Positions 1 to 16,705 are shown, counted from the stretch's first letter. The stretch: 64,000 nt of DNA from Bradyrhizobium hereditatis (GCF_020329435.1 NZ_JAGKJK010000008.1:186001-250000), one strand, 5' to 3'. The notes: generated by a model from the sequence alone, not told the origin. A program made the numbers and translations.

Positions 1-70
1 CGGCCACGAGCATGACCAGCCCGTTCAGAACCGTCGGAATCGCAAGAATCGCTGCCAGTTGACGCCGCAT
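1..70 (-). CDS. N-terminus of a small membrane or secreted protein (partial)
   Basis: Only the first 23 codons are inside the window; the gene runs off the left edge. On the minus strand an ATG at 70 is preceded by a clear ribosome binding site (GGAGG about 5 bases upstream). The peptide begins MRRQLAAILAIP and continues as a hydrophobic stretch, so it is a signal peptide or first membrane segment. It points away from rplJ, so rplK and rplA, which usually precede rplJ directly, must lie further left or elsewhere. The function cannot be told from this fragment. Confidence 0.6.
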   Translation of the reverse strand, partial: MRRQLAAILAIPTVLNGLVMLVA

Positions 71-561
71 GGGAAGCCTCCTGCGGCCAAGACGAGCCAG
101 GCAGTCCCGGTGTGACGGAACCCGTCAAAAAATTTGGGAACGGGCCAAAATTTTTCCCGACCGGTCGGCAAACTGGTGTGAATTTTGCTCTTGGCAAGCC
201 GCGCGAGACTCGTTAAACAAACGGCTTGCGGGCGTGCTAGCCATTGCTGGCACGCCGGTGCTCGCATTCCGAAATCCCGATACGGTAGGAGATCATTCCT
301 TTCAGGACATCCGTCTGGATTGCTCGAAAGGAAGGAAAACTCATCGCTTCGGTGGAATGCGGCAGGGGTCCTTCGGCTTGCCGAATGATCTCGATCCTGT
401 CCGAGACTGCAGGCGCCCGCGATGAAATGCAAATTTCTCAACGGCTTAATTGTACAGCCTGCATAGACGGGTGAAGACCGGATTTCGCCGTAACGCCGCC
501 GCCCGCGGCGCCATGGCTGATTTGGTTCGAACCTCGACACCCCGCGCCACCTGGTTCGGGA
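71..561. other. Intergenic region between the divergent partial gene and the rplJ leader
   Basis: No reading frame here resembles a protein. The stretch must hold the promoter for rplJL-rpoBC and the promoter of the divergent gene. It includes an AT-rich patch at about 125-190 and another at 427-452, but I cannot fix a -35/-10 pair with confidence. The apparent reading frame that runs from 450 into rplJ is an upstream extension without protein-like sequence. Confidence 0.5.
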
Positions 562-695
562 GGGCAGGCTTTAAAGATGTCGTCTGCCTGGCGTGTCCTG
601 AGGACTGGTGTCTTGAGGTCAGGTTTTGGGCGAGACGATGGGTGCAACCCGGCGGTCTCGCTCGCGCGAAGGCCGCCAACCGGAGAGAGCTTGCT
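562..695 (+). promoter_or_regulatory. Putative L10 leader of rplJ
   Basis: The untranslated stretch ahead of rplJ has several short inverted repeats, for example GGCAG near 563 with CTGCC near 585, then a purine-rich CCTGAGGACTGG segment near 597-608 that could be the kink-turn arm. In bacteria the L10-(L12)4 complex binds a kink-turn leader ahead of rplJ and represses rplJ-rplL translation (the Rfam L10 leader family). The position fits. The fold is my inference from short pairings, and a covariance-model search would decide it. Confidence 0.45.
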
Positions 696-1214
696 GTGGA
701 AAGAGCGGCAAAAAAGGACGCGGTTGAGGCGCTGAACGGGGTCTTTAAGACCACGAGCGTCGCTGTCGTCGCCCACTATTCCGGCCTCACCGTGGCCCAG
801 ATGCAGAAGCTGCGCATGCAGATGAAGCAGGCGGGTGCGTCGGTGAAGGTCTCGAAGAACCGTCTCGCCAAAATCGCTCTTGAAGGCACTGACGTCGTTG
901 CCATCGGCTCCTTGCTGAAAGGACCGACCGTGATCGCCACTTCAAACGATCCGGTAGCGGCGCCGAAGGTTGCCATCGAATTCGCCAAGACGAACGAGAA
1001 GTTCGTCATTCTCGGCGGCTCGATGGGTAAGACCGTCCTGGATGTGAACGGCGTGAAGGCTCTTGCCTCGCTGCCGTCGCTGGACGAACTGCGCGGCAAG
1101 CTCGTTGGCCTCATCGTGGCGCCGGCGACCAAGCTCGCTCAGCTCTCCAACGCGCCTGCGGCCAAGCTCGCGCGCGTCATTCAGGCTCATGCCTCAAAGG
1201 GCGAAGCGGCCTGA
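696..1214 (+). CDS. rplJ: 50S ribosomal protein L10
   Basis: This 172-residue protein forms the base of the ribosomal stalk and binds L7/L12 dimers through its C-terminal helix. The sequence follows the L10 family from the start (VERAAKKDAVEALNGVFK) through the conserved VSKNRLAKIAL segment to the alanine-rich C-terminal helix. The start is GTG at 696, with GGAGAG at 682-687 as the ribosome binding site. An open frame continues upstream but is not protein-like. It is the first gene of the rplJL-rpoBC operon, 54 bases before rplL. Confidence 0.97.
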   Translation: MERAAKKDAVEALNGVFKTTSVAVVAHYSGLTVAQMQKLRMQMKQAGASVKVSKNRLAKIALEGTDVVAIGSLLKGPTVIATSNDPVAAPKVAIEFAKTNEKFVILGGSMGKTVLDVNGVKALASLPSLDELRGKLVGLIVAPATKLAQLSNAPAAKLARVIQAHASKGEAA

Positions 1215-1268
1215 CCCTTCGCTAATCTCAAAACTGGTTCGAAACCAAACGTTTAAGGAAAAAGATCA

Positions 1269-1649
1269 ATGGCTGACTTGCAGAAAATCGTCGACGACCT
1301 CTCGAGCCTCACCGTGCTTGAAGCTGCCGAACTCGCCAAGCTCCTCGAAGAGAAATGGGGTGTTTCGGCCGCCGCGGCTGTGGCTGTAGCCGCTCCTGGC
1401 GCTGCTGGCGGTGGCGCCGCTGCTCCGGTTGAGGAGAAGACCGACTTCACCGTCGTGCTGGCTGCTGCCGGCGACAAGAAGATCGAGGTCATCAAGGAAG
1501 TCCGCGCCATCACCGGCCTCGGCCTGAAGGAAGCCAAGGACCTCGTCGAAGGCGCTCCGAAGCCGCTGAAGGAAGGCGTGAACAAGGAAGAAGCCGACAA
1601 GATCAAGGCCCAGCTCGAAAAGGCTGGCGCGAAGGTCGAGTTGAAGTAA
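1269..1649 (+). CDS. rplL: 50S ribosomal protein L7/L12
   Basis: The 126-residue stalk protein recruits translation GTPases. It has the N-terminal dimerisation domain (to about residue 35), an Ala/Gly/Pro-rich hinge (about 37-52) and the C-terminal factor-binding domain with the family signature GLGLKEAKDLVEGAPKP. AAGGA lies upstream of the ATG. It is followed by a 372-base spacer before rpoB that contains a long hairpin, so stalk proteins and polymerase subunits can be made in different amounts from one transcript. Confidence 0.98.
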   Translation: MADLQKIVDDLSSLTVLEAAELAKLLEEKWGVSAAAAVAVAAPGAAGGGAAAPVEEKTDFTVVLAAAGDKKIEVIKEVRAITGLGLKEAKDLVEGAPKPLKEGVNKEEADKIKAQLEKAGAKVELK

Positions 1650-1665
1650 GCGTACTACACAGAAA

Positions 1666-1705
1666 AGTGTGGGGATTCGCGGGGTTAGCCCCTCGAATCT
1701 CCACT
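1666..1705 (+). promoter_or_regulatory. Hairpin in the rplL-rpoB spacer
   Basis: An imperfect stem-loop pairs AGTG 1666-1669 with CACT 1702-1705, GATTCG 1674-1679 with CGAATC 1694-1699, and GGGG 1681-1684 with CCCC 1689-1692 around a TTAG loop. There is no T-run after it, so it is not a simple terminator. In E. coli the same spacer holds an attenuator and an RNase III site, and this hairpin may play such a role. The rest of the spacer (1706-2021) has no gene that I can support. Confidence 0.6.
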
Positions 1706-2021
1706 ATTCCGCCCCATATCGTGGCGGCAGCAGGAAAATACGGCAGGCGGTGGGGACGGCAGGGTGTTCCCGGCGTAAGCCGTTGGGAGACAGGCAGATT
1801 TCGGGCTTTTTCAGTCCGTGAAGCGATCAGTTGTGACGGGCGGGTGCAGTCATGTGCCCCGCGCGTCGTTTTGCGTTTTGAAGGTCTAAAGTTCGGGGTC
1901 AGGATTTAATTCCTGGAGTTGGGCTTTGTTCCTTTAAGCGATTCGAAGATTCAACCCGGGGGCGGCGGCAGTCGTGCTTCGGAAGGTTCGCCCAAAAGGG
2001 CGACGAAAATGAGAGGCCACG

Positions 2022-6140
<4,119 letters not shown>

Positions 6141-6157
6141 CGCCAACGGTTCCATGT

Positions 6158-6188
6158 CCGGCCCAAGCGCGACGACAGCTTGGGCCGG
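6158..6188 (+). promoter_or_regulatory. Perfect hairpin between rpoB and rpoC
   Basis: CCGGCCCAAGC at 6158-6168 pairs perfectly with GCTTGGGCCGG at 6178-6188, giving an 11-bp stem with a 9-base loop. It is followed by TCCTTCGC, not a T-run, so readthrough into rpoC is expected. Plausible roles are an RNA-processing or stabilising element between the two polymerase genes. Confidence 0.6.
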
Positions 6189-6281
6189 TCCTTCGCGCTC
6201 CGCTCGGATGTTGAGCGGGGTGCGGGCCAAGAAGAATTTCGAATTTGCTGCCGGTGACGACCGGCACGCGAGGAGAAGACG

Positions 6282-10481
<4,200 letters not shown>

Positions 10482-10499
10482 CGGTTCTGTTCCGTTCAA

Positions 10500-10535
10500 C
10501 AAAAAAGCCGGCCGCAAGGCCGGCTTTTTCTTTTT
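10500..10535 (+). terminator. Rho-independent terminator of rplJL-rpoBC
   Basis: GCCGGCC 10507-10513 pairs with GGCCGGC 10518-10524 around a GCAA tetraloop. The stem is flanked by A6 upstream and TTTTTCTTTTT downstream, a textbook intrinsic terminator. Confidence 0.93.
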
Positions 10536-10627
10536 GTGGGCGGCGAGCGCAGGCTTCACCCGGACGGGTGACGCCTGCTATCAAGTGCGGGATCGTCCTG
10601 CCGTAACGGTAATGCTTGCAATTGCTC

Positions 10628-11725
10628 ATGAGCGATGTGGCTCATCTTGAACCTCTGATCGACCGCATCTACGAGGCGGGACTCATTCCATCCCTTTGGC
10701 CGGCGCTGCTCGGCGAACTCGGTGCGGCGGTCGGCGGCAATGGCGGCTTTCTGTTCGGCGTGCGCGACGGATATGTCAGCGCGGTCAATTCCGTCGAATA
10801 TGACGAGCTCATGCCGGTTTTCCTGAACGAGGGGTGGAGCGAGCGCGATCCGAATCTGCCGCGCGCCATTGCCCTCAATCGCGCGGGCTTCGTCACCGAC
10901 TATGATCTCCTCTCCGAGGAGGAGATGGCGACCAACGATGTCTACTGCAATTTCTACCGCAAACACGGCCTCGGCTACCGGGCCGGGACGATCATTCCGA
11001 TGCCGGTCGGCGATTCAATTGCGATCGTGCTGCCACGGCATCAGGATCGCGGCCCGGTGCCGCAAGAGGTCGTTCATCTGCTGGACGGGCTGCGGCCGCA
11101 TCTGGCCCGGGCCTCGCTTGCGGCAAACCGCCTCGGCTTCGAGCGAGCGCGCGCTCAGGTCGACGCATTGCAGGCGCTGGGTCTACCGGGTGCGGTGCTG
11201 CGGGGCCCCGGCCGCCTGCTGGCGGCAAACGGCCTGTTCGATGCGCTGATACCGTCGCTGTTTCAGGATCGCGCCCAGCGCGTGACGATTGCAGATATTG
11301 CGGCCGACGCGCTGCTTGGCGAAGCGCTCGATACGCTGCCGCCTGCCGGCAGCCGGACCGTGAAGTCGATACCGGTCGCCGCCACGGCGGCTCACGTGCC
11401 GATGGTTCTGCACGTCGTTCCCGTCCGCGGCTCCGCGCGCGATGTTTTCACGCGGGCCGCCGCACTGTTGGTGGTGACGCCGGTCGACCGCGCCGCGGTG
11501 CCGACCGCGAAGGTCCTGCAAGGCCTGTTCGACCTGACACCGGCGGAAGCGCGGGTGGCGCGGGGTATCGGCCAAGCCGAGAGCATCGATGCGCTCGCCG
11601 ACGCGACGGGCGTCAATCGGGAGACGGTGCGCAGTCAGCTCAAGGCCGTCCTGTCGAAGACCGGCCTGTCGCGCCAGCAGGAGCTTGTCAGCCTGCTCGC
11701 CGGCAAGGCGTTCCGAGGGGGCTAG
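10628..11725 (+). CDS. LuxR-family transcriptional regulator
   Basis: This protein of about 365 residues ends in a LuxR/FixJ-type DNA-binding helix-turn-helix (LFDLTPAEARVARGI, then ESIDALADATGVNRETVRSQLKAVLSKTGL at about 300-355). The N-terminal 250 residues look like a GAF/PAS-type sensor module; no ligand can be deduced. The start is uncertain: ATG at 10628 has no strong ribosome binding site, and an in-frame TTG lies at 10616. It stands alone after the rpoC terminator and upstream of the FAD-methyltransferase gene in the same orientation, so it may control that locus (inference). A terminator-like hairpin separates them. Confidence 0.85.
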   Translation: MSDVAHLEPLIDRIYEAGLIPSLWPALLGELGAAVGGNGGFLFGVRDGYVSAVNSVEYDELMPVFLNEGWSERDPNLPRAIALNRAGFVTDYDLLSEEEMATNDVYCNFYRKHGLGYRAGTIIPMPVGDSIAIVLPRHQDRGPVPQEVVHLLDGLRPHLARASLAANRLGFERARAQVDALQALGLPGAVLRGPGRLLAANGLFDALIPSLFQDRAQRVTIADIAADALLGEALDTLPPAGSRTVKSIPVAATAAHVPMVLHVVPVRGSARDVFTRAAALLVVTPVDRAAVPTAKVLQGLFDLTPAEARVARGIGQAESIDALADATGVNRETVRSQLKAVLSKTGLSRQQELVSLLAGKAFRGG

Positions 11726-11811
11726 ATAGTCCGCGTCGGCAGGCTCTAGGTAACCAAGCCCGACTTTCCCCTCGGCGGAGTAGGTTTTCCGCAAGAATAC
11801 GGTGCGAAGAC

Positions 11812-11838
11812 AAAAGGCTGGCGCAAGGCGGCCTTTTT
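11812..11838 (+). terminator. Terminator after the LuxR-type gene
   Basis: AAAAGGC at 11812-11818 pairs with GCCTTTTT at 11831-11838. The inner stem is imperfect, with one wobble and one mismatch around a GCAA loop, and the right arm ends in T5. It probably ends the regulator transcript, which implies that the next gene has its own promoter. Confidence 0.65.
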
Positions 11839-11973
11839 GCTGCTTTGTTTAATTGCTGCGTTGCGGGGACCTGCTTTGTTCATCTTCCCTTCAGGGTGAA
11901 AAGCGCCTTTGCTATGCGGTTAAAACCGGCTGATTTCCCTATGGCAGGGGGGCCGGAGGGCGACGGAAACGAC

Positions 11974-14028
11974 ATGTTGGATCTTGCAATCGTAGGCGGC
12001 GGCCCGGGCGGGCTGATGAGTGCGTGGTATTTGAAGAAAAAGCTCGGCGATCTCTGCCGCGTCACGATTTACGAGGCATCCGACCGCCTCGGAGGCAAGA
12101 TCGTTTCGCGCAAGTTCGATTCCGCGCCGGCGATGTATGAAGCGGGCGTTGCCGAAATCTACGATTACTCAATGACCGGCCCGGATCCCCTAAGGGAACT
12201 GATCCAGCATTTCGGCCTGCAGACCATCCCGATGGACGCCGAACAGGTGCACCTTGACGGCGCCCTGCTCAACGACGTCTCGGGCATGCGCCGCAAATAT
12301 GGCGAGAAGACCGCGGCGGCGATCGAGGCGTTCCGCAAGCGCTGCGCCGAGATCATGTCCCCGATCGAGTATTACGAGGGCGTCGGCGCCCACGACAACG
12401 AGCACCCCTGGGCCTACATGACTTGCGAGGAAGTGCTGGACAAGGAGGTCGACGATCCCGTCGCCAAGCGCTTCTTCAAGGTGATGGCGCGCTCCGACAT
12501 CGCGACCGAGAGCCACAACACCAACGGCCTGAATGCGCTGAAGAACTTCGTGATGGATATCGACGGCTATATCGGCCTGTACTCGATCCAGAACGGTAAT
12601 GAGCAATTGATCGAGTGCCTGCGCTCGGAAGTCGATGCCGACATCCAGCTCAATCACCGCGTGCTCAAGGTCGGCAAAACTTCTGCTGGCCGCTATCAGC
12701 TCAACATGATGAACGGGAAGGGGCCGGAAACGCGGGATTTCGACCTGGTGCTGATGTGCCTGCCGCATTCCTGGCTCGCCACCATGCGTTGGGATGGCGA
12801 AGAGCTGCGCAAGTCGATGGTCAAGCACGTCGCCTATTTCGACAGGCCTGCGCACTACTTGCGAATTTCTATCCTGTTTGACGAGCCGTTCTGGGACGAG
12901 AAAATCCACGGCGCCTGGTTCATGTCGGAAGCGTTCGGCGGTTGCTGCGTCTACAATGAAGGCGCCCGCCACGATGTCGGCAAGCACGGCGTCCTCAACT
13001 GGCTGATCGCGGGCTCGGACGCGCTGGCCTTTGCCAATCTCAGCGACCAGGAACTGATCGACGCTGCGCTGAAATCGCTGCCACCCTCCCTCGGCAATGC
13101 CCGCAATCATTTCATGGAAGGAAAGATCCACCGCTGGTTATCGTCGGTGAACGCGTTGCCAGGCGGCCTGCCGGTGCGCGACGTCATGACCAATCATCGC
13201 CCGGAGCCGAAGGAGCATCCGGGGCTCGTCGTGGTCGGCGACTATTTGTTCGATTCGACGCTCAACGGTCTGCTCGACTCCTCCGACGCTGCCACCGATA
13301 TCATTCTCACCGAGATGATGCGGTTGCGCCGTGCCCGCGCCCAGCAGGGCGTGGCATCGTCCGACAAGATCGATCGTGATTATTTTGAGAACTACCGCGG
13401 GCTCGGTCCTTACAGCGAAGTCTGGAGCCGGTTTACCGATCCGGACTATCTGATGGAGCTGATCAAGATCGTCTGGAACCGGGCCAAAGGCTACAAGCTG
13501 CTTGTTGCCGGCTCCGCCAGTGGTGAGTTGGTCGGCGCGCTGCGCGAGCGCGGCGTTGACGCCTGGGGCATCGAAAACAACCGGGCGATCCACGCCAGGA
13601 CGCCGAAGGCGCTGCGTAAGTTCAACAAGCTCGGCTCCATCGTCGACATGCCGTTCAAGGACGACACGTTTGATTTCGTATTCGAAACCAGCCTGTGCCA
13701 CGTCACCGAAAGGCAAGTCCCGCGGGCGGTGCGCGAGCTCAACCGCGTCGTGAAGACCGGATTGGTGTTCGGGTCAGTGACGTCGGACATGGCTCCCGCC
13801 CTGATCGACCGCTACGACCTGTTGCGCGGTGTGAAGAAGCTCGGCACTTGGTGGGAATGGTCCGAACTGTTCTTCGGCAACGGCTTCGACCTTGCGATGC
13901 ACCGTCGCGATTGCACCGACGCGGTGTGGGCCGCGACGCTGGCGGCCAACAAGGGGCCAGGGCAGTGGTACGCCGACGCCGACAGCCTGCGCTATTCGTT
14001 CTTCGACAAGATCGAATCAGACGACTGA
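11974..14028 (+). CDS. FAD-dependent amine oxidase-like / SAM methyltransferase fusion protein
   Basis: The gene codes for about 684 residues in two parts. The N-terminal part (about 1-470) is a flavin oxidoreductase: dinucleotide-binding GGGPGG at 8-13, Glu34 closing the Rossmann beta-alpha-beta unit, and the amine-oxidase ASDRLGGK motif at 35-42. Near residues 420-435 is VVVGDYLFDSTLNG, like the C-terminal FAD contact of this family. The C-terminal part (about 500-660) is a class I methyltransferase: KLLVAGSASGELVGALRERG (motif I), GIENN (acidic ribose contact), DMPFKDDTFDFVF (motif IV), then RVVKTGLVFGS. The substrate is unknown. The start at 11974 follows GGAGGG at 11955; an in-frame ATG at 11941 is possible. 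An ABC exporter gene follows 149 bases later, suggesting a made-and-exported product (inference). Confidence 0.85.
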   Translation: MLDLAIVGGGPGGLMSAWYLKKKLGDLCRVTIYEASDRLGGKIVSRKFDSAPAMYEAGVAEIYDYSMTGPDPLRELIQHFGLQTIPMDAEQVHLDGALLNDVSGMRRKYGEKTAAAIEAFRKRCAEIMSPIEYYEGVGAHDNEHPWAYMTCEEVLDKEVDDPVAKRFFKVMARSDIATESHNTNGLNALKNFVMDIDGYIGLYSIQNGNEQLIECLRSEVDADIQLNHRVLKVGKTSAGRYQLNMMNGKGPETRDFDLVLMCLPHSWLATMRWDGEELRKSMVKHVAYFDRPAHYLRISILFDEPFWDEKIHGAWFMSEAFGGCCVYNEGARHDVGKHGVLNWLIAGSDALAFANLSDQELIDAALKSLPPSLGNARNHFMEGKIHRWLSSVNALPGGLPVRDVMTNHRPEPKEHPGLVVVGDYLFDSTLNGLLDSSDAATDIILTEMMRLRRARAQQGVASSDKIDRDYFENYRGLGPYSEVWSRFTDPDYLMELIKIVWNRAKGYKLLVAGSASGELVGALRERGVDAWGIENNRAIHARTPKALRKFNKLGSIVDMPFKDDTFDFVFETSLCHVTERQVPRAVRELNRVVKTGLVFGSVTSDMAPALIDRYDLLRGVKKLGTWWEWSELFFGNGFDLAMHRRDCTDAVWAATLAANKGPGQWYADADSLRYSFFDKIESDD

Positions 14029-14177
14029 GGCTCAGGCCGGTTCTGATCGATAAGGAAACCGGCCGCTCCATTTGTTTTGCCGAATTCATCCTGATCGCTT
14101 AGGATCGCCACGGCGGCGTTTTGGCGCTGCCGCGTTCGATTTGCGGTCATGCCGGCCGTGCAGCATCGGTTGGTTTC

Positions 14178-16205
14178 ATGGCGCCCCAGCCTCCTTCTTC
14201 GGATGATCAGAATCCCGTTCCCGCGGATGATCCTGAGCGCGTGAAGAAACTCGCGTCCGAGGCTGCTGCGCCCATTGCCGGCGGCAAAACGGCCGGCACG
14301 CCCCCGGACGATGACAAGGACGAGGAAAAGGACGAGCTGGAGCTCGACGACGATGATGATGAGGAGGACCTCGTCGTCTTCACCGCCAAAGAAGCCGCCG
14401 GCGCGCTGGCGACCATCCTCGGCTTCGTCAGGCCGTATCTCGGCAATTACAGGAAACTGGTCGCCTTCGTGACCTTCGGCGTTCTCGTCGAGACGCTGTT
14501 CAACGTCATCATGCCGCTGAGCCTGAAATTCCTGATCGACGACGCGCTCGGGGAGGAGGATTTCCAGGCGCTCTACAAGATCCTGGGCGTACTCGCGGTC
14601 GCCGGCATTATCACGTCGATCATCGCGGTCTGGTACGAGCGCTGGGACGCGCGGCTCGCCGCCTGCATCATTGCCGATGTGCGGACAAGGCTGTTCGAGC
14701 ACGTCCAGAATCTGCCGTCTTCTTATTTCGCGCGCACCAAGCGCGGCGAAATCCTTTCGCGCTTCTCGATCGACCTTGCGGCCTTCGAAGGCTCGGTCAA
14801 AACCTTTGCCAACAGCGCCGCTCTGCCGTTCCTAGAATTGGTCGCCGGCATCATCCTGATGCTGTTCCTGAACTGGCAGCTTGCGGCGGTGGCGCTATTG
14901 GTATTCCCGATCACCCTGATCGGGCCGCGCATTCTCACGCCGAAGGCGGTGCAGGCGAATTACGAGCAGAAGCTGAACGAGGCCGCTTTGCTCGCCACTG
15001 TGCAGGAAAACGTGGCGGCGCAGGCGGTGATCAAGGCGTTCAGCCTGCAGCGCCGCACGCTCGGCTGGTTCACGATGCGCAACCAGGATGTACGCATCAA
15101 AACAGCGTCCGCCGTATTCCTTTCCACCATGGTGGAGCGCACCGTCACCATTTCCGTGCTGCTGTTGCACCTCGTGGTGCTCGCGATCGGCGCCTATCTT
15201 GCCACCAAGGGCCAGATCACCATCGGCACGTTCGTCACCTTCGAAAGCGCATTTTGGGAGGTGTCCTACAACATCGCGCATCTCATGCATTTCATTCCGG
15301 TGTCGATTCAGTCGGCGGCGGCCGTGCGGCACATCCAGGAACTGCTTGATGAGCCGACCCGCGGCGCCGACCGGCCGGGCGCGCCGGATTTGCCGCCGCT
15401 CACCAACGACATCTCCTTCGAGCGCGTCACCTTTGCCTATGAAGGCAGCCAGACGCCGGTGCTCGACAATTTCAGCCTCAAGCTCGATGTCGGCAAGCGC
15501 ATCGCGATCGTCGGCCCCAGCGGCTCAGGCAAGAGCACGCTGCTCAATTTGATCCTGCGTCTTTACACGCCGGACGAGGGACGGGTGGCGATCGACGGCG
15601 TCGACATCCGCCGCGTCACCCGCGAATCGCTGCGCCGGGGCATGGCGGTGGTGTTCCAGGAGAACATGCTGTTCAACATGTCGATCCGCGAGAACATCCG
15701 GCTCGGCAAGGAAGGCGCCACCGACGAGGAGGTCGAGGAAGCCGCGCGCAAGGCGGAGATTCACCGCTACATCATGAGCCTGCCGCAGAAATACGACACG
15801 CCGGTGGGTGAGCGCGGCGACACGCTCTCAGGCGGCCAGCGCCAGCGCATCGCGATCGCGCGTGCGATCATCCGCAATCCTTCGCTGCTGCTGCTCGACG
15901 AAGCGACTTCGGCGCTCGACCAGACCACGGAAGCCGCGATCAACCGCACGCTTCTGAACGTGGCGGAGGGGCGCACCATGATCTGGTCGACGCATCGCCT
16001 CACATCGGTAGTCGAGATGGACGAGATCATCGTGATTTCAGGCGGCAAGGCGATCGAGCGCGGCTCGCATGCGCAATTGCTGGCGGCCAACGGCGTCTAT
16101 CGCAAGCTCTGGGACGACCAGGGCCATACAGCGCACAACGCCGCGGCTCAGGCCGACGACGACAATGAAGAGGATGATGACGACGAGGATGATGACGAGG
16201 AGTGA
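14178..16205 (+). CDS. ABC exporter, fused permease and ATPase, with acidic tails
   Basis: This 675-residue half-transporter of the MsbA/lipid-drug exporter type has an N-terminal soluble region of about 70 residues with an acidic run (DDDDDEEDLVVF), six membrane segments from about 85 to 370, and an ATPase domain. The ATPase has Walker A GPSGSGKST near 446, signature LSGGQRQRIAIARA near 550, Walker B LLLLDEATSALD and an H-loop His in STHRLTS. The last 20 residues are nearly all Asp/Glu. It would work as a homodimer in the inner membrane. The ATG at 14178 fits better than an in-frame TTG at 14121. It shares orientation with the flavin-methyltransferase gene. The substrate is unknown. Confidence 0.9.
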   Translation: MAPQPPSSDDQNPVPADDPERVKKLASEAAAPIAGGKTAGTPPDDDKDEEKDELELDDDDDEEDLVVFTAKEAAGALATILGFVRPYLGNYRKLVAFVTFGVLVETLFNVIMPLSLKFLIDDALGEEDFQALYKILGVLAVAGIITSIIAVWYERWDARLAACIIADVRTRLFEHVQNLPSSYFARTKRGEILSRFSIDLAAFEGSVKTFANSAALPFLELVAGIILMLFLNWQLAAVALLVFPITLIGPRILTPKAVQANYEQKLNEAALLATVQENVAAQAVIKAFSLQRRTLGWFTMRNQDVRIKTASAVFLSTMVERTVTISVLLLHLVVLAIGAYLATKGQITIGTFVTFESAFWEVSYNIAHLMHFIPVSIQSAAAVRHIQELLDEPTRGADRPGAPDLPPLTNDISFERVTFAYEGSQTPVLDNFSLKLDVGKRIAIVGPSGSGKSTLLNLILRLYTPDEGRVAIDGVDIRRVTRESLRRGMAVVFQENMLFNMSIRENIRLGKEGATDEEVEEAARKAEIHRYIMSLPQKYDTPVGERGDTLSGGQRQRIAIARAIIRNPSLLLLDEATSALDQTTEAAINRTLLNVAEGRTMIWSTHRLTSVVEMDEIIVISGGKAIERGSHAQLLAANGVYRKLWDDQGHTAHNAAAQADDDNEEDDDDEDDDEE

Positions 16206-16236
16206 GCAGGGCGGTGTAACCCGGCGCTGATCCGGC

Positions 16237-16703
16237 TCAGCACCGCGCCGAGATCGTGTCGCCGGTGGACAAGGCGATCTTCTGCCGCTCCACGCCGGTC
16301 GAGACATCGACTGCCTTGGTGTAGACGAGTTCGGCGGGAGGCGGGATTTCGGCGCTGATAGCGCCGATCAGCGCGTCGTACATGATGCCGTATTGGCGGC
16401 TCGGCTTCTTGTCGAGCAGGTAGCCGAATCGCGCGATCCAGTTTTCACCGTCATGGGTGGCCGAGCGCAGCACCGAATCGGCGATTCCGGTCTGGTAGAA
16501 CCGGCCGACCCGCTCGTCGCCGCTGATTTTTCGACGCGGAAGAAGGGATAGACCTGATGCGGGTCGATCAGATGGTCGGAATTCCCGCGCGCCCGAGCAT
16601 GGCGGCGGGTCGAGCCGGCGAGGCCGCCCCCGATGATCGCAATGTCGTGTATTTCATCTGGAATCTCAGCCGGCGTGCGACATTTTTGCACCCGGAAAGG
16701 CAA
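16237..16703 (-). pseudogene. Decayed FAD-dependent monooxygenase (tryptophan-halogenase-like) fragment
   Basis: Reading leftward from ATG at 16703, the frame gives DIAIIGGGLAGST, an FAD-binding motif, then LIDPHQVYPFFRVEK. A one-base shift in a T5 run at 16527-16531 is needed to continue as ISGDERVGRFYQTGIADSVL and THDGENWIARFGYLLDKK. A second, self-compensating pair of shifts lies just after the GGGLAGS motif. The protein then stops after TISARC, where an intact relative would go on for several hundred residues. Three shifts plus a truncation mark it as a pseudogene. It faces the ABC gene tail to tail. Confidence 0.75.
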
Positions 16704-16705
16704 AC

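Noticed and set aside
250..275. A GG...GC pair (TGGCACGCCGGTGC) resembling a sigma-54 promoter
   Set aside because: The GG and GC are separated by 9 bases instead of 10 and the downstream part lacks the TTGC(A/T) block. No sigma-54 activator site is seen.
1667..1909. An open frame of 80 codons between rplL and rpoB
   Set aside because: It starts inside the hairpin, has no ribosome binding site, and its sequence is not protein-like.
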